NCBI GenBank assembly: GCA_003248775.1
Contig: QFQX01000043.1
Coordinates: forward strand, 1-34,852
Reading direction: 5' to 3'
Length of the DNA stretch: 34,852 nt
Source: Shinella sp.
GTDB lineage: Bacteria; Pseudomonadota; Alphaproteobacteria; Rhizobiales; Rhizobiaceae
Part shown: in pieces, positions 8,098 to 16,518 of the stretch
How the letters are laid out: the number at the start of each line of letters is the position of its first letter
Numbering within the stretch: position 1 is the first letter of the stretch
Program-made: the position numbers and the translations under genes
The notes under the pieces: generated by a model
Told to the model about the DNA's origin: nothing
Seen by the model: only the letters and a program-made list of their open reading frames with translations
Databases searched by the model: none

Positions 8098-8939
8098 ACG
8101 AGCGTGAAAACGACCGTGGTTATGAGAAGAAGGAGAATGGACATGGCGGAGGCATAGGAAACGCGACCACCGAGATTGATACCGGCCTGATAGGCGTAGA
8201 GATCAAGTGTCTCGGTCGCCGTTCCCGGCCCACCGCCAGTCATGACGAAGATCAGGTCGAAGGACCGCAGCGACTCCACCGCCTTGACGAGGGCAAGGCT
8301 GATGATCGGCGCCTTCAGCATCGGCATGGTCACATAGGCGTGGATTTCCCATGTTTTCGCATTGTCGAGCTGGGCGGCTTCGATCGGATCCTTGGGCAGG
8401 GTTTCCAGCAGCTTCAGCATGATGACGGTGAAGAACAGGCCCCACTGCCAGATGTCTACGACCGCGACCGAAAACAGCGCGAGCTTCGGGTTGGCCAGAA
8501 ACTCGATCGGACCGAAGCCGAACAGGCCGGTGATGTAGTTGATGAGACCAAGCGACGGCGAATAGAGAAAGCGCCAGATGAAGGCGGCCGCGACGCGCGG
8601 AAGCAGGACCGGCGCGAGGAAGGCCAGGCAGATCAGGTTGCGGGCGCGGGCCGAACGCGTGTTCTCGAAGATGTAGACCGACAGGAACATTGCCACCAGC
8701 AGCGATCCCGCAACGGTCACCACCTCCCAGATCGCGGAGATCTTGAGGGCGTTGAGGAAGCGGCGGTCGCCGAGAAGACGCTGATAGTTGTACAGCCCGA
8801 CGAAATCATAATCGGGATAACGCAACGACCGGTCCATCACCGAGAAGTACAGCGCTCCGGCAACGGAAACCAATGCCAGGATCGCGAGAATGGTAAAGGC
8901 GGGCGCAAGCGTCCAGAAGACGAATCTCTGTTTTTGCAT
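8067..8939 (-). CDS. Sugar ABC transporter permease, MalF/UgpA type
   Basis: This 290-residue inner-membrane protein has its first membrane segment at ~9-32 and the EAA loop PIEAAQLDNAKTWEIH at 185-200. The chosen start ATG 8939 gives the usual short cytoplasmic lead (MQKQRF) before the first helix and has an AAGAG element upstream. A longer frame to 9104 would run through the intercistronic hairpin and is unlikely. It follows the binding-protein gene after 64 nt and overlaps the next permease. Confidence 0.92.
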   Translation of the reverse strand: MQKQRFVFWTLAPAFTILAILALVSVAGALYFSVMDRSLRYPDYDFVGLYNYQRLLGDRRFLNALKISAIWEVVTVAGSLLVAMFLSVYIFENTRSARARNLICLAFLAPVLLPRVAAAFIWRFLYSPSLGLINYITGLFGFGPIEFLANPKLALFSVAVVDIWQWGLFFTVIMLKLLETLPKDPIEAAQLDNAKTWEIHAYVTMPMLKAPIISLALVKAVESLRSFDLIFVMTGGGPGTATETLDLYAYQAGINLGGRVSYASAMSILLLLITTVVFTLVWRGIRRWSA

Positions 8940-8966
8940 TCCGTTGCTCTTTGAAAGTTGCGGACC

Positions 8967-8992
8967 TGGCCGGGCGCATATTCGCCCGGCCA
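8967..8992 (-). terminator. Intercistronic hairpin between binding protein and permease
   Basis: A 10-bp GC-rich stem (TGGCCGGGCG at 8967-8976, CGCCCGGCCA at 8983-8992) with a 6-nt loop lies 11 nt after the binding-protein stop. No T tract follows, so it is more likely an mRNA-stabilising or attenuating element that lets the binding protein be made in excess than a full terminator. Confidence 0.7.
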
Positions 8993-9003
8993 CGCCTCTG
9001 CAG

Positions 9004-10287
9004 TTATTTTGCGTACCGAAGCGTATCCTCGGCGGCGAAGGCTGCCTCGTCGAGCGTTGCCTGAACGTCCGTCTTCGTACCGGTGAAGAGTTCTTCAAGC
9101 GCAAGGCCGAGATTGTCGCCGATCTCCGGCCAGACGGGGCTCGCCATGATCAGAAGCTGTGTGCGCGAACCGGTCGCCAGCAGTGCCTCGATGTATTCGG
9201 CGGGCACGGCCTTGGCGAAAGCCTGGCTCTTCAGCGTGGACTGGCGGCCAATATCCGAGGCGATGCCATCGGCAAGGCGGCGGGCTTCCATTTCTTTCGA
9301 GGTTGCCCACCCCACGAAATCGCCGGCCACCTTCTTGGTGCACTCGTCCTTGGCGCCAACAGTCGAGACGGCGAAACCATGCGCCCAGCCGGCGGAGCCG
9401 AGCGGCTCGGGCGGCGGCGCATAACCAACCTTGCCCTTGACCACCGACTTCTCCGGATCTTCCATCCACGGACCGAACACGTCGGACTCGATCAGATAGG
9501 CGACCTGTCCGCCACGAAAGGCTTCGACCGAGTCCGACCAGTTGAACGTACCGACGCCGGGCGGCGCATACTTCATCAGGTCGATATAGAGTTCGGTCGC
9601 CTGAACGCCCTTGTCGGAGTTGAATGCCGGCTTATCACCATCCATCCATTCACCGCCAAGACCGCGGAAGAACGGCGTCCAGCGCCATACATTCATGCCG
9701 GAACCGCGCTGGCCGCGGGCCGCCCAACCGTAAAGCTTGTTGGCGGGATCGTTGACGGCCTTGATGCCGGCGACCATCTCGTCCAGCGTCTTCGGCACGG
9801 CAAGGCCGGCCTTTTCAAGCACATCCTTGCGGTAGATCAGGATATCGCCGCCGCCGACGAAGGGGGCGAAATACTGCTTGCCCTGATAGCTGGCGACATT
9901 GGCAAGGTCGACGCGGAAGTCGGCGATGTCGTATTCGGCGGGTAGCACATCAGCCAGCGGATAGATCCATCCGGCCGTCGCATATTCGGGCGTGTTCGCC
10001 TCATCGACGTAAAGGACCTGATAGGCACCGGCGCCGGTGGAGGCATCGAGACGCGCCTTGGCGCGGCGCTCGTTCTCACCGAGAAGATTGATCTTCACCG
10101 TCGTCTGCCACTTTTTGTTGAACTCACCGACATACTTGTCGAGTTCGGTGACGGACGGCATGCCCTGGCCGATCACGTTCAGCGTCGGCACCTTGCCGAC
10201 GCAGGCATCTTCCTGCGCCCGGACGGCAGCCGGCACCGCCAGCATGCATACGGAGCATAAAAAGGCTGTCTTCAATTTCATCATCAT
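9004..10287 (-). CDS. Extracellular solute-binding protein, CUT1 sugar/polyol importer (family 1)
   Basis: This periplasmic receptor of ~427 residues has a Sec signal peptide (MKLKTAFLCSVCMLAVPAAV, cleavage after VRAQ or VRA). The mature part has family-1 (COG1653) layout and length, including an aromatic-rich stretch NVWRWTPFFRGLGGEW typical of carbohydrate pockets. Three tandem ATG codons (10287, 10284, 10281) follow GGAGGAGGA. Spacing favours the second or third, which changes the protein by one or two residues. A longer open frame to 10491 would overlap the kinase and place the signal peptide internally, so it was rejected. It sits 38 nt after the kinase gene. By context the ligand is the polyol consumed by the kinase and dehydrogenase, whose identity is unknown. 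Confidence 0.92.
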   Translation of the reverse strand: MMMKLKTAFLCSVCMLAVPAAVRAQEDACVGKVPTLNVIGQGMPSVTELDKYVGEFNKKWQTTVKINLLGENERRAKARLDASTGAGAYQVLYVDEANTPEYATAGWIYPLADVLPAEYDIADFRVDLANVASYQGKQYFAPFVGGGDILIYRKDVLEKAGLAVPKTLDEMVAGIKAVNDPANKLYGWAARGQRGSGMNVWRWTPFFRGLGGEWMDGDKPAFNSDKGVQATELYIDLMKYAPPGVGTFNWSDSVEAFRGGQVAYLIESDVFGPWMEDPEKSVVKGKVGYAPPPEPLGSAGWAHGFAVSTVGAKDECTKKVAGDFVGWATSKEMEARRLADGIASDIGRQSTLKSQAFAKAVPAEYIEALLATGSRTQLLIMASPVWPEIGDNLGLALEELFTGTKTDVQATLDEAAFAAEDTLRYAK

Positions 10288-10325
10288 TCCTCCTCCAAAG
10301 AACTGATTTTCCAGGGTGCCGATCG

Positions 10326-11795
10326 CTAGAAGAGATCGGCGAGTTTCTGATCGAGTGTCAGAAATTGCTGATAGCGTTCCTCGTAGAACTGGCGCACCGC
10401 CGCATTGGGCAGGGCCGTCCGGGTCACGCGGCACATGCCGCGCGACGCCGCCGCAAGATCGCTGTAATGGCCAGTTGCGACAGCCGCGCACATCGCGGCA
10501 CCGAGCGCGCCAAGTTCCTCGCCCTCGGACACCTCGACCGGCAGGCCGCAGATATCGGCGAAGATCTGCGACCAGACCTCGCTCTTGGATGCCCCGCCTG
10601 CGAGGCGGATGGTCGAAGGCCGGAGTGGCGCGACATATTCCGCAACACTCTCGCCATGCCGGCGATGCTGGAAGGCAACCCCCTCGTAGAGGGCGCGCAG
10701 CATCGAACCACGGTCGTCGGAATTGACGATGCCAACGAAGGCGCCACGCCTCGGCGCCGGGCCATTGACGAAGGGCATGAAATGGCAGCGCCGGCCGGAA
10801 ACCGGGCTTGCGGCAACCAGTTCATTGGCCGTCGCCACGTCGATCTGGCCACCGGCGGCACGGGCAAGATACCAGTTGAGATTGGCCGCCGATGTCGGGC
10901 TACCTTCCGCCAGAAGACGGCAGGCGCGGTCCCGGTGCAGCATGTTGAGGATAGGCGGCTGCTTGCGAACCTTCCGATCCGTTTCGATCGCATTGATCGA
11001 CCACGTTCCGGCAATCATGGTGAGCGCATTGCCGCCGATCACACCGGAACCGGTGACGCAGGCACTCACATCCATCATCGCCGCGACGACGGGTGTCCCC
11101 ACAGGCAGGCCGGTCTCCTCGGCCACCGTTTGCGAGATCCGCCCCGCTATGCCGGTGTTTTCGACAAGCGGCGGCATGCGGCTTACGAAGGCGCCGATGC
11201 CCAGACGCTCGAAATGGGCGGCATCGTAATCGCCACGCTCCAGATCCAGCAGGCCACCACCGCTTGCATCGGTCGGATCCGACGCCGCAACGCCTGTCAG
11301 CCTCATGCGGATGTAATCCTTGCAAGCCAACGCCCAGCGGGTTCTTGCGACCACATCGGGTTCGTTCCGCGCCAGCCAGATCAACTGCATGATCGTCTGG
11401 CCGCCCCAGATCCTGTGACCGGACAGCTCTTCCATTGCCTCGGCCGTGCCGTCGTGATGGAACTCTTCGACGATCGACTTCGCCCGGTGATCGACGGAGA
11501 CGATGCCGTCGCGCGTACCGCGGCCGTTCTCGTCGACCAGAAAGATACCATTGCCGAAGCCCGTGCAGGCGATGGCGGCGATACGGCCTGGATCGACCTG
11601 CGTGGAGATCAGTTCGCGGATAGCGAGCGCCGTGTTGCGCCAGAAGGCCTCCGGCTCGCGCTCGACCCAACCATTGTCGCGGTGGATCGTGGAAACATCG
11701 ACGGCGCGGGATGTCACCAGCCGTCCGTTTCCGTCGAAGATCGCGGCCTTGACCGCAGTGCCGCCCGCGTCGATTGCCAGAAACAGGTCACCCAT
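10326..11795 (-). CDS. FGGY-family carbohydrate/polyol kinase (LyxK/EryA-like)
   Basis: This 489-residue sugar kinase has the actin-like ATPase fold. The N-terminal phosphate loop is AIDAGGTAVKAAIFDGNG (~7-24), followed by CTGFGNGIFLVDENG (~87-101). A C-terminal adenosine-motif segment includes TIRLAGGASKSEVWSQI. The motif EGSPTSAANLNWYLA and overall layout match L-xylulose kinase LyxK and erythritol kinase EryA better than glycerol kinase GlpK. The start is ATG 11795, preceded by AGGAGGT; the dehydrogenase stop lies inside this start region (ATGGGTGA, 8-bp overlap), so the two are translationally coupled. Pairing with a GlpD-like enzyme suggests that the substrate is a polyol phosphorylated before oxidation, as in the erythritol pathway. 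Erythritol, threitol, xylitol, arabitol or ribitol are all possible. Confidence 0.9.
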   Translation of the reverse strand: MGDLFLAIDAGGTAVKAAIFDGNGRLVTSRAVDVSTIHRDNGWVEREPEAFWRNTALAIRELISTQVDPGRIAAIACTGFGNGIFLVDENGRGTRDGIVSVDHRAKSIVEEFHHDGTAEAMEELSGHRIWGGQTIMQLIWLARNEPDVVARTRWALACKDYIRMRLTGVAASDPTDASGGGLLDLERGDYDAAHFERLGIGAFVSRMPPLVENTGIAGRISQTVAEETGLPVGTPVVAAMMDVSACVTGSGVIGGNALTMIAGTWSINAIETDRKVRKQPPILNMLHRDRACRLLAEGSPTSAANLNWYLARAAGGQIDVATANELVAASPVSGRRCHFMPFVNGPAPRRGAFVGIVNSDDRGSMLRALYEGVAFQHRRHGESVAEYVAPLRPSTIRLAGGASKSEVWSQIFADICGLPVEVSEGEELGALGAAMCAAVATGHYSDLAAASRGMCRVTRTALPNAAVRQFYEERYQQFLTLDQKLADLF

Positions 11796-13494
11796 GGCAA
11801 ACCTCCTGCGTCTCGGCCCGCGCAGTACTTTGAGGCAGAACGGTCGGCATGGCGAGGCAGCGGGCGATTTCCTTCTCGGCCCATGCAGCATCGAACCCAC
11901 GCACCTTCGCCAGATGCAATCCAAAATCGCGCACGACGGCCTCGGTGCAGCGACCGTCGAGAACGATCTGCGTGCGCCGCAAGAGCAGGTCATCGAGAAA
12001 AACAGCCGCGCGTTTCTCGATCAGCCAGCGCAGTTCCCGCTCGGTGAAATCCGGAATGCTGGCAATCGGCGTATCGGCAGACAGGTTGCAGAACGTTGCG
12101 ACCTCCTGTGCCACCGCGCCGTACCGGGCAACAAGATCGGACGCCCTTGAGGGGGCAAGCGACAGCCCGCTGCAAAGCCGGTTCACCAGTTCCTGCCGGC
12201 CCGCGCCGCCCGGCCCCATGCCGGCAGCACCCCGGTATTGCCGCCGGCGGGTGTCTACCCTGCGCTTGACGGAAAGGAGCTGGAAAATGCGGTCGGATGC
12301 CTGCTCGCCGAAGGCCCTGAAGGTGGTCCACTTGCCCCCGACCAGAGAGAGAAGCGGCTGGCCGGAAACAAGCCGGTCCTCGGCGATCAGATGGTCGCGG
12401 TTTGCCCGGTTGACGCTTGCGCCACCGCCGGCCTGCAGCGGACGGATACCCGTCGTCACCGCCACGATATTGCGCTCGGTGACGTCGATGTCGTCGAAGA
12501 GGCTGGACAGGGCACTCGTGAGATATCTGGTTTCGGAAGCGGCCACCATGTCGTCGTCGGGGCTATCGACCTGAATTTCCGTCGTGCCCAGCAGAATGGT
12601 GTGATCGAGAGGATAGCAGATCACCATGCGGCCCGTGCCATCGTCGAAATAGAAGGCACGGCTGTCCATGCGCTTCTGCAGTTCATCGTGTCGGACCAGC
12701 ACATGAGCGCCCTTGACCGGCCGGATATAACCCGTCCTGAGGCCGAGTGCCCGGTTCACCTGATCCGCCCAGGCGCCAGCGGCGTTCACGACGAGTTTCG
12801 GACGGACATGCGCCGTCTGGCCGGAAATACGGTCCGAGATCGCGACACCGTTGCCATCCTGCTTCCAGTCGACGTGATTGAGGCAGGCGACGTTTTCGCT
12901 CGCCTGCAGCGCGTCTTCGATCATTTCCATGACCAGCGCCTCCGGATTGCGGATGCGAGCATCGAAATAGCTGATGACGGCGCGGTAGCGCGAAGAGAGG
13001 GCTTTCGGAAAAGATGCGCGACGCAGCGCCGTGCGATGCGACGGCAGGACCTTGTCCACGCGTCCAAGGAATTCGTAGAGATAAAGCGCGCCCTTTAAGC
13101 CTGCCGTGCTCAGGGGACCGCTGCGGCTGCTGAGGCCGAGGAAACGCAGGATCGAGCCGGCCAGTCCGCGCAGGTAATGGGAAAGCGGCACGACCACTTC
13201 CAGCGGCAGGGTGAAATGGGGGGCGTATTTCAGGAGGAGATTGCGTTCACGGGCGGATTCGGCAACCAGCTTGAATTCACGGTTTTCCAGGTAACGAAGG
13301 CCGCCATGGGCCATGCGTGAGGAAGCACTCGTTGCGCCCTTGCAGAAATCCGCGCGGTCGATGAGAAGCGCCGAAACGCCATTCAGGGCCAGTTCGCGCA
13401 GAACGGCGACGCCATTCACGCCGCCTCCGATAACAAGCACGTCAAAGCCCGCGCCTGACGCGACGCGCGCCAGGCTCTCCTCCCGGATATTCAT
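11788..13494 (-). CDS. GlpD/EryB-like FAD-dependent polyol-phosphate dehydrogenase
   Basis: This 568-residue membrane-peripheral flavoprotein is of the glycerol-3-phosphate dehydrogenase family and passes electrons to quinone. The FAD fold is VLVIGGGVNGVAVLREL (~19-35). The GlpD motifs KGATSASSRMAHGGLRYLE, VVNAAGAWADQVN and LLSLVGGKWTTFRAFGEQ follow, with the GlpD C-terminal domain (DLVARYGAVAQEVATF...). It is longer than E. coli GlpD (501). True glycerol-3-phosphate is possible, but the LyxK/EryA-like kinase and the SorC regulator point to a larger polyol phosphate, as with EryB. It is the first gene of the leftward operon. The start ATG 13494 has the purine-rich GGGAGAGAGA immediately upstream, and the promoter must lie in 13495-13700. 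Confidence 0.9.
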   Translation of the reverse strand: MNIREESLARVASGAGFDVLVIGGGVNGVAVLRELALNGVSALLIDRADFCKGATSASSRMAHGGLRYLENREFKLVAESARERNLLLKYAPHFTLPLEVVVPLSHYLRGLAGSILRFLGLSSRSGPLSTAGLKGALYLYEFLGRVDKVLPSHRTALRRASFPKALSSRYRAVISYFDARIRNPEALVMEMIEDALQASENVACLNHVDWKQDGNGVAISDRISGQTAHVRPKLVVNAAGAWADQVNRALGLRTGYIRPVKGAHVLVRHDELQKRMDSRAFYFDDGTGRMVICYPLDHTILLGTTEIQVDSPDDDMVAASETRYLTSALSSLFDDIDVTERNIVAVTTGIRPLQAGGGASVNRANRDHLIAEDRLVSGQPLLSLVGGKWTTFRAFGEQASDRIFQLLSVKRRVDTRRRQYRGAAGMGPGGAGRQELVNRLCSGLSLAPSRASDLVARYGAVAQEVATFCNLSADTPIASIPDFTERELRWLIEKRAAVFLDDLLLRRTQIVLDGRCTEAVVRDFGLHLAKVRGFDAAWAEKEIARCLAMPTVLPQSTARAETQEVCHG

Positions 13495-13679
13495 TCTCTC
13501 TCCCAGTGCCCCTCAGGCGGCCTCCGCCAGCTCCCGTTCGATGAGGCACGCGAAACTTCGCAGTATATTTTATAAAAGTCAATCAACCTTTATGTTTGTA
13601 AAATTTAGCGTCGCATAAATATCAACCGATTGAAAAAATGATGTTTTTGAAAAATCGGGCAGCCATAGGGGCAGCATCG

Positions 13680-13699
13680 GTGTCTCAACCGTGAGACAC
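13680..13699. promoter_or_regulatory. 20-bp palindromic operator candidate
   Basis: GTGTCTCA and TGAGACAC form perfect 8-bp arms around a 4-bp spacer (ACCG), 186 bp upstream of the dehydrogenase start and just beyond the AT-rich promoter zone. This geometry fits a dimeric regulator or a sigma-54-type activator site. No convincing sigma-54 promoter was found nearby. Whether SorC, DeoR or another protein binds here cannot be read from the sequence. Confidence 0.5.
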
Positions 13700-13986
13700 A
13701 ATGTTCGGAAAACCTGAGGCGTTTCCCGTATTGTCGTTTCCAACAACAGCGAAGGGCACGAGGTAGACTGCCAGCAACGATCGATGCTTTGCCTGACGCG
13801 ATAAAAGTCGTTACGGTCTCGCGCGCGATCTTGTGAATGGCAGCATGCAAAGGGGAACGGATAGCGCACAGACACCGGCGCTTGGCATCGAGATGGTCAA
13901 GGAAAAATACGGCGCCGATATCTATTCGATCCGGCAAACGCCGCCCGCCGCTGGAAGCCCTGAGGCATTCCTTCTGGGAAAGAACA

Positions 13987-14011
13987 GGGCGCCCGCATTT
14001 GCCGGACGCCC
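13987..14011 (-). terminator. Hairpin after the peptide-importer operon
   Basis: A 9-bp stem with one mismatch (GGGCGCCCG at 13987-13995, CGGACGCCC at 14003-14011) and a 7-nt loop begins 10 nt after the stop of the family-3 binding protein in the minus-strand sense. The sequence after it is only moderately T-rich (TGTTCTTTCCC). Confidence 0.6.
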
Positions 14012-14020
14012 TTGATTGCA

Positions 14021-14806
14021 TCAATAGATGTCGAAGTCGAAATACTTCGAAACGACGATCTTGTAGGTGCCATTGGCGACGATCGCCTTCATGGCGGCGT
14101 TGAGCTTGTTCTTCAGCGCCGTATCGTCCTTGCGAAGGCCGATGGCGATCTTGGTTTCGCCTTCCGTCAGGTCGCCAATCAGCTTGCAGCAATCCTTGCC
14201 GGCTTCCTTGAGCCAGGAATCCAGGTAAAACTTGTCGGCGACCACACCGTCCAAACGACCGTTGGCGAGGTCCATGTCGGCCTCGTCCTGCGTCGGATAA
14301 AGCTTCACCGTCGCGCCATGGGCACCATAAAGGTCATTCAGGAAATCGGCCTGCGGTGTCGAGGATTGCGCGCCAAGCGTCTTACCGGCGAGATCTTCCG
14401 CCTTGATGCTGGCAGGCGCGCCGTCCTTGCGGCCCACGAAAGCAAGGCGCGAGGTGTAATACGGATCGGAGAAGGCGATCTGCTGCTCGCGCTCCGGCGT
14501 GATCGACATCGATGCAACGATGGCGTCAAACTTCTTGCCCTGAAGGGCGGGGATGATGCCATCCCACTCCTGCGTGACGAAGGTGCACTTCGCCTTCATC
14601 TCGTCGCAGAGCGCTTTGGCGATATCCACGTCGAGCCCCCCGACATTACCGGCGCTATCGACAAAGTTGAACGGCGGATAGGCGCCTTCCGTTCCGATCA
14701 CGATCTCGTTCCACTCCGGTCCGGCTGCGTGTGCCGCGGCGGCAGCGCAAAGCGAGAAGATCCCTGCCGCGAGGGCCAGTCCCAGTTTCTTTCCAGTTGT
14801 CGTCAT
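14021..14806 (-). CDS. Amino-acid-type periplasmic binding protein (SBP family 3)
   Basis: This 261-residue receptor has a Sec signal peptide of ~28 residues (cleavage near AAAAHA-AGPEW). The mature part has the family-3 signature IGTEGAYPPFNFVDSAGNVGGLDVDIAKALC, quoted here as IGTEGAYPPFNF then GGLDVDIAKAL. A Cys pair (ALCDEMKAKC) is typical of basic-amino-acid and opine receptors of the ArgT/HisJ/OccT group. It has no family-3 permease or ATPase beside it. Instead it is the last gene of a peptide-type importer operon, 41 nt after the double ATPase. It may supply a second ligand to that importer, act as a sensor, or feed a permease elsewhere. The ligand is unknown; a cationic or cyclic amino acid would match the enzymes encoded divergently. 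Confidence 0.88.
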   Translation of the reverse strand: MTTTGKKLGLALAAGIFSLCAAAAAHAAGPEWNEIVIGTEGAYPPFNFVDSAGNVGGLDVDIAKALCDEMKAKCTFVTQEWDGIIPALQGKKFDAIVASMSITPEREQQIAFSDPYYTSRLAFVGRKDGAPASIKAEDLAGKTLGAQSSTPQADFLNDLYGAHGATVKLYPTQDEADMDLANGRLDGVVADKFYLDSWLKEAGKDCCKLIGDLTEGETKIAIGLRKDDTALKNKLNAAMKAIVANGTYKIVVSKYFDFDIY

Positions 14807-14847
14807 GGTTCACCCTTTTTTGTCGAACGTCCGTAGCCGCAGGGGCA

Positions 14848-16518
14848 TCACGACGCGGCGTTCATGGTTTCAAGCCCCTGTCTCAGCCGGCGGTTACGGG
14901 CGACAGCATCGTCGAGCCAGCCGGAATCCATCTGCGGCACCGATGCCAGCAGCAATTGCGTATAGGGATGTCGCGCCTCCTCGATCACCGCCCGGCGCGT
15001 GCCCTCCTCGACCAGACGCCCGCGCTGCATGACCACGACCTTGTCCGCCATGGCGTTGACGGTCGCGATGTCGTGGGTGATGAAAAGATAGGTCTTGCCC
15101 ATCCTTTCCTGCAAATCGAGCAGGAGTTTCAGGATTTGCTCCTGAACCAGCCTGTCGAGCGCCGAGGTAATCTCGTCGCAGATGAAAATGTCGGGATCGG
15201 CCGCCATGGCACGGGCAATGGCGACGCGCTGCTTCTGTCCGCCCGAAAGCTCGGAGGGCAGCCGCGAGGCGAACTGACCGCCCATTTCCACGAGATCGAG
15301 CAGTTCCACAACCCGCCTCGTCCGTTCGCGACCATCCATGCCGAAGTAGAAGGACAAGGGCCGCCCGATCAGTTCCGCCACCGTCTGGCGCGGATTGAGC
15401 GCCGTATCGGCAGACTGATAGATCAGCTGGATGCGCCGCAACTCGTCACGACTGCGTGCCTCCGCATTGGCGGCAAGTTCGCGGCCCGCAAGCGACACCG
15501 AGCCGCTTGCTGCCGGCAGGAGACCGGCAATCACCCGCGAAAGCGTCGACTTGCCGGAGCCGGACTCGCCGACGATCGCCACCGTGCCGCCGAGCGGCAC
15601 ATCGAGATTGATGCCATCGAGTACCTTGAAGATACCGTAATAGGCATCGACATCGGCAACCCTGAGGATCGGAGCGGCGGGCGCCTTCTCCTCCTTGGCC
15701 ATGTCGCGCACGGCCCAGAGCGAACGGGTGTAAGCCTCCTTGGGCGCCGTCAGCATGGTTGCCGTTTCGGCCTGCTCGACCACCCGGCCATGCTTCAGCA
15801 CCACGATGCGGTGCGCCATCTGCGCCACCACCGCGAGGTCGTGGCTGACATAGAGCGCGGCGGTGCCGTGTTCCTCGACCGCTCGGCGGATTGCGGCCAG
15901 AACCTCGACCTGGGTCGTGACGTCGAGCGCCGTGGTCGGCTCGTCGAAGACGATGAGATCGGGACGGCAGATCATCGCCATCGCCGTCATCACCCGCTGC
16001 AACTGGCCGCCGGAAACCTGATGGGGATAACGATCACCGATGGTCTCGGGGTTCGGCAGCATCAGTTCGCGGTAAAGCGCCTTCGCCTCGGCAACGGCCT
16101 TATCCCGAGAGATGTCGCCCCGTTGCATGGCACATTCCACCGTCTGGTCGATCAGCTTGCGGGCCGGGTTGAAGCTCGCCGCGGCACTCTGGGCCACATA
16201 GGCGATGCGCTTGCCGCGAAGGGCGCGGAGCTTACGCTCCGGCTGTCGCAGGAGGTCAGTGCCGTCAAAGACCACCTCGCCGCCGGCAAAACGGCAGCCG
16301 CCCCGCGCAAAACCAAGCGCCGAAAGACCGATGGTCGATTTTCCCGCACCGGATTCACCGATCAGCCCGACGACCTCGCCGCGCTTCACCGAAAGGCTGA
16401 CATCATTCACGATACCGTGCCAGCCGTGCAGCGCGCGAGCCTCCATCCTCAGATGGCGGATTTCGAGAAGGTTTGCGGCGGGAAAAGATATCGTGCTCGA
16501 ACCAGTGCTATCGTTCAT
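14848..16518 (-). CDS. Peptide-type ABC transporter, fused double ATPase (DppD-DppF)
   Basis: This 556-residue protein carries two complete nucleotide-binding domains. The first has Walker A GESGAGKST (54-62), signature VSGGQ (168-172) and FDEP (191-194). The second has Walker A GESGSGKST (317-325), signature LSGGQ (424-428) and CDEITSALD (447-455). Each carries the peptide-importer extension (for example RHPYTQLLLASVPQ near the end). Single-chain DppDF/GsiA-like ATPases are common in rhizobia. Its start overlaps the upstream permease gene by 11 nt. It powers the DppB/DppC-type channel encoded by the two preceding genes. Confidence 0.92.
   Translation of the reverse strand: MNDSTGSSTISFPAANLLEIRHLRMEARALHGWHGIVNDVSLSVKRGEVVGLIGESGAGKSTIGLSALGFARGGCRFAGGEVVFDGTDLLRQPERKLRALRGKRIAYVAQSAAASFNPARKLIDQTVECAMQRGDISRDKAVAEAKALYRELMLPNPETIGDRYPHQVSGGQLQRVMTAMAMICRPDLIVFDEPTTALDVTTQVEVLAAIRRAVEEHGTAALYVSHDLAVVAQMAHRIVVLKHGRVVEQAETATMLTAPKEAYTRSLWAVRDMAKEEKAPAAPILRVADVDAYYGIFKVLDGINLDVPLGGTVAIVGESGSGKSTLSRVIAGLLPAASGSVSLAGRELAANAEARSRDELRRIQLIYQSADTALNPRQTVAELIGRPLSFYFGMDGRERTRRVVELLDLVEMGGQFASRLPSELSGGQKQRVAIARAMAADPDIFICDEITSALDRLVQEQILKLLLDLQERMGKTYLFITHDIATVNAMADKVVVMQRGRLVEEGTRRAVIEEARHPYTQLLLASVPQMDSGWLDDAVARNRRLRQGLETMNAAS

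Larger units (their letters stand above)
13495..14020. other. 526-bp intergenic region holding the polyol-operon promoter
   Basis: No convincing gene is present; a 60-codon open frame at 13833-14015 (+) has no recognisable features. The part nearest the dehydrogenase (13560-13660) is strongly AT-rich and should hold the leftward promoter. TATACT (minus strand, 13567-13562) is a possible -10, but no good -35 is visible. TTGAAAAA occurs as a direct repeat at 13630 and 13647 (17-bp period). A 20-bp perfect palindrome lies at 13680-13699. The right end (13987-14011) holds the terminator-like hairpin of the amino-acid binding-protein gene. Confidence 0.6.

Noticed and set aside
5089..8157. A 1022-codon open frame on the plus strand
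   Set aside because: It is antisense to the SorC, aldolase, ATPase and permease genes. It is rich in Arg/His/Asp/Glu with no recognisable domain, as expected from the complement of high-GC coding DNA.
13500..13760. A sigma-54 promoter linked to the GTGTCTCA palindrome
   Set aside because: No GG-N10-GC element with an acceptable TGGCAC/TTGC context was found on either strand in the region.
13833..14015. A 60-codon plus-strand open frame in the intergenic region
   Set aside because: It has no ribosome site and no recognisable motif, and it overlaps the terminator-like hairpin of the neighbouring gene.
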